Shown here one piece after another: positions 28,560 through 30,485 of a stretch of DNA of 30,485 nucleotides; the first letter of the stretch is position 1; every line of letters starts with the position of its first letter. Under the pieces are notes generated by a model that saw nothing but the letters and a program-made list of their open reading frames with translations, was not told where the DNA came from and did no database searches. The DNA comes from Bacteroidales bacterium (lineage in GTDB: Bacteria > Bacteroidota > Bacteroidia > Bacteroidales > Marinilabiliaceae). Position numbers and translations under genes: made by a program. The stretch spans positions 1 to 30,485 of the forward strand of contig CAAFWU010000025.1 of assembly GCA_900766825.1 (NCBI GenBank), written 5' to 3'.

Positions 28560-29303
28560 TTACATTGTCCAATAACGCCATGCGCCCTCTGCCTGAAGGT
28601 GTAGCATCTCAAGACCATTTTTCACCTGTGCACCATATTCTCGAGAGCGTTTCATAAACATGGTCTCAAGTGGGTTATAGACCAAGTCAAAACAAAGATG
28701 GCGTTCTGTCATGAGTTCGTATGGTATTGATGGACAGTCTTCTACCTTAGGAAACATACCCACTGGCGATGCGTTTACAATCACAGTGTATGCGGCCATT
28801 ACGTCGGCATCGATATCTTGATAAGATATCTGACCCTCTGCTGGGTGTCGGCTGACCACCACAGGCTCAATTCCCAATTTCTTTAGAGTGTAAATCACAG
28901 CCTTCGATGCTCCTCCCGACCCCAAAACCAAGGCTTTCTTATGCCATTCGCGAAGCATAGGGCGCAGCGATTCGCAAAAGCCGTATGTGTCACTATTGTA
29001 ACCTTTTAGCCTTCGTCCCCCCAGAGAATCGTAGCTCACCTTGACCACGTTCACAGCTCCAATGGCTTTGGCCTCATCGTCCAATTCATCGAGGTATTGC
29101 ATCACCTGCTGCTTGTAAGGAATTGTAACATTAAAGCCCTTCAGCCCCTTTGTCTCCTCGAGCAACTTGGGCAGCAAGTCAATGGATTCTATGGCAAAAA
29201 GGTCGTAGCGGGCATCGGTGCCCTCTTCTGAGAATTTCTCAGTGAAGTATTTCTGTGAAAATGAATGCCCTAAGGGGTATCCTATAAGTCCATACCTGTC
29301 CAT
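28560..29303 (-). CDS. aroE: Shikimate dehydrogenase (NADP+)
   Basis: 247-residue enzyme reducing 3-dehydroshikimate to shikimate in aromatic amino-acid synthesis. The substrate pocket is YGLIGYPLGHSFSQKYF. Catalytic K64 is in FNVTIPYKQQ, N85 in IGAVNVV, and D105 in GYNSDTYGF. The nucleotide-binding loop is VLGSGGASKAVIYTL at about 126-140. NASPVGMFP and FDLVYNPLET complete the family pattern. It is slightly shorter than E. coli AroE (272), as usual for Bacteroidetes. Its ATG overlaps the stop of the TPR gene by one base (TAATG), pointing to coupled translation in one operon with ligA. Confidence 0.96.
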   Translation of the reverse strand: MDRYGLIGYPLGHSFSQKYFTEKFSEEGTDARYDLFAIESIDLLPKLLEETKGLKGFNVTIPYKQQVMQYLDELDDEAKAIGAVNVVKVSYDSLGGRRLKGYNSDTYGFCESLRPMLREWHKKALVLGSGGASKAVIYTLKKLGIEPVVVSRHPAEGQISYQDIDADVMAAYTVIVNASPVGMFPKVEDCPSIPYELMTERHLCFDLVYNPLETMFMKRSREYGAQVKNGLEMLHLQAEGAWRYWTM

Positions 29304-30485
29304 TAAATCTGGATGTTATGTTTTATTAATAGTATATTCAACTCGTCTTTTTTTAGAAAATCGGCAAAGACTCCCAATTTTGAAGCTTCAATAATTGTCT
29401 GGGGGGATTGAGATAAAATTTCATCAATCATCTTTATTGCCTTTGCTTTGTTTCTGTTGTAGATGAAGTAAGCCTCAACGAACTGCAAAGCAGGTGGATT
29501 ACCAATCTCGCTCTTTTTTACGGTAAAAAAGTTGTCGATTGTCTGTTTGCTTGAGTCTTTGATTACAATAAGCAAATTGACAGTTTGGAAGAGGAGTGTT
29601 ATATTGTCGGGGTCTGCCAAAAGTCCTTTTTGCGCATAATTATAGGCCTTTAGGTAACTTTGTGCCAATATGCAAGTTTCCACCGCACTGGTATAGTACT
29701 CAATCTCTGTTGGGTCCAATTCTATGGCTTTGTCCATATATTTGAAACCAAGTTCCACATCTCCCTTGGCCACAGTGGTCACCCCCATATGGAACCATGC
29801 TTGTGACAATTCTGGTTCCAGCTTAGCACCCATTTCAAAAAAGCGGTAGGAGAGCTCTATATTGTCCAATTGTTTCCATGCCTCGCCAATGAACACATAC
29901 GACGATGCCGTAAGTTTTATGTCATCGACCAAGGATATATAGTCGGTAAAGTTGTCAATTACCTTGAGCCAATCGAATTGCATGTAGCTCAGGCAGCCGA
30001 GGTTGAAGTATGGGTCGGCATACACAGGGCATATGCCAAGGGCGTTTTCATTAGCCTCAGTGGCTCCTTCTATATCCTCTTGTCTTGCCAAAACAAGTGC
30101 CAAACTGCACCATGCTTCGGCATTCAATGGGTTGGTTTTCAGCACACACCTATAGGATGCAATGGCCTCGTCGTTTCTGCCAAGTTTGTCAAGAGAAAAG
30201 GCATATTGAAGTTCCACGTCCTCATATTTCTCCCTCTCTTCGGGGTTTATCTGCTCGTAAAATTTCACGGCAATGTCATGCATCCCCATATTGCTCGTGT
30301 TGTTGGCAATTTCCTCCAAAACACTTATTTGCTCATCTTCGTTTTCTGCATGCTGCACTGCCTTCTCGAAATATCTGATGGCCTCACTCCTTAAACCTTT
30401 TTTCAAGTTTAGCCAACCAAAATTAATGTACAGAGGGGGGCGGTTATATCCCTCTTTTACTAAGAAATCGAGGATATTCTCAGCT
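29303..30485 (-). CDS. TPR-repeat protein, N-terminus beyond the window
   Basis: The minus frame is open to the window end, giving about 393 residues with no start. The apparent first residue at 30406 is an internal TTG, and the frame upstream still reads protein-like (NILDFLVKEGYN, then PPLYINFGWLNLKKG). Successive tetratricopeptide repeats are visible: SEAIRYFEKAVQHAENEDEQ, DIAVKFYEQINPE, RNDEAIASYRCVLKTNPLNAEAWCSLAL, EATEANENALGICPVYADPYFNLG, and LGFKYMDKAIELDPTEIEYY. No membrane segment is seen in the visible part. Such proteins serve as interaction scaffolds; the partner is unknown. Homologues precede aroE in Bacteroidales genomes to my recollection. Confidence 0.88.
   Translation of the reverse strand, partial: AENILDFLVKEGYNRPPLYINFGWLNLKKGLRSEAIRYFEKAVQHAENEDEQISVLEEIANNTSNMGMHDIAVKFYEQINPEEREKYEDVELQYAFSLDKLGRNDEAIASYRCVLKTNPLNAEAWCSLALVLARQEDIEGATEANENALGICPVYADPYFNLGCLSYMQFDWLKVIDNFTDYISLVDDIKLTASSYVFIGEAWKQLDNIELSYRFFEMGAKLEPELSQAWFHMGVTTVAKGDVELGFKYMDKAIELDPTEIEYYTSAVETCILAQSYLKAYNYAQKGLLADPDNITLLFQTVNLLIVIKDSSKQTIDNFFTVKKSEIGNPPALQFVEAYFIYNRNKAKAIKMIDEILSQSPQTIIEASKLGVFADFLKKDELNILLIKHNIQI

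Overview
The window looks like a chromosomal segment of a member of the Bacteroidota, most likely order Bacteroidales. Three things point there: several promoters match the Bacteroidetes sigma-ABfr -7 box TAnnTTTG; few genes have a strong Shine-Dalgarno; and the gene set (fused Bacteroidetes-type OadA with OadB/OadG, the CsgG-like LpoB plus COG3014 lipoprotein pair, DUF6913, DUF4105, an Asn-His-type DnaA signature) is typical of that group. No tRNA, rRNA, insertion sequence or CRISPR array was seen.

Left part (1-8260, all minus strand). A LysR regulator is cut by the window start. Next come a split ThrE-type exporter (yjjP-yjjB homologues) preceded by a small membrane protein, a short intergenic region with a candidate structured RNA, and a DNA-repair or defence-like cluster. 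In transcription order the cluster is a 1637-residue exonuclease-RecQ-UvrD fusion, a decayed remnant of a DUF3427 (SNF2/PLD-type) helicase, and a MutT-like Nudix hydrolase. This cluster is the best candidate for an unusual system.

Middle (8480-15051). dnaA lies on the plus strand with a clear promoter. It converges on cytoplasmic asparaginase ansA, and the two share a perfect 20-bp hairpin terminator. The minus-strand oadG-oadA-oadB operon encodes a sodium-pumping, biotin-dependent oxaloacetate decarboxylase and ends at a strong terminator.

Right-middle (15312-23656, plus strand). kdsA (lipopolysaccharide Kdo synthesis) overlaps a lipoprotein with a thioredoxin-like tail lacking the redox cysteines. 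About 1 kb of AT-rich DNA follows, packed with the hexamer GTAAAT on both strands. It leads into an HTH protein with a long low-complexity tail, then the tightly packed pyrK-pyrD pair, a DUF4105 membrane protein and a serine beta-lactamase-fold hydrolase.

Right end (23679-30485, minus strand). A TPR protein (cut by the window end), aroE, ligA, a DUF6913 gene, lpoB and the COG3014 lipoprotein gene run in one direction. The first four are closely packed and probably form an operon. lpoB is separated from the COG3014 gene by an intrinsic terminator hairpin.
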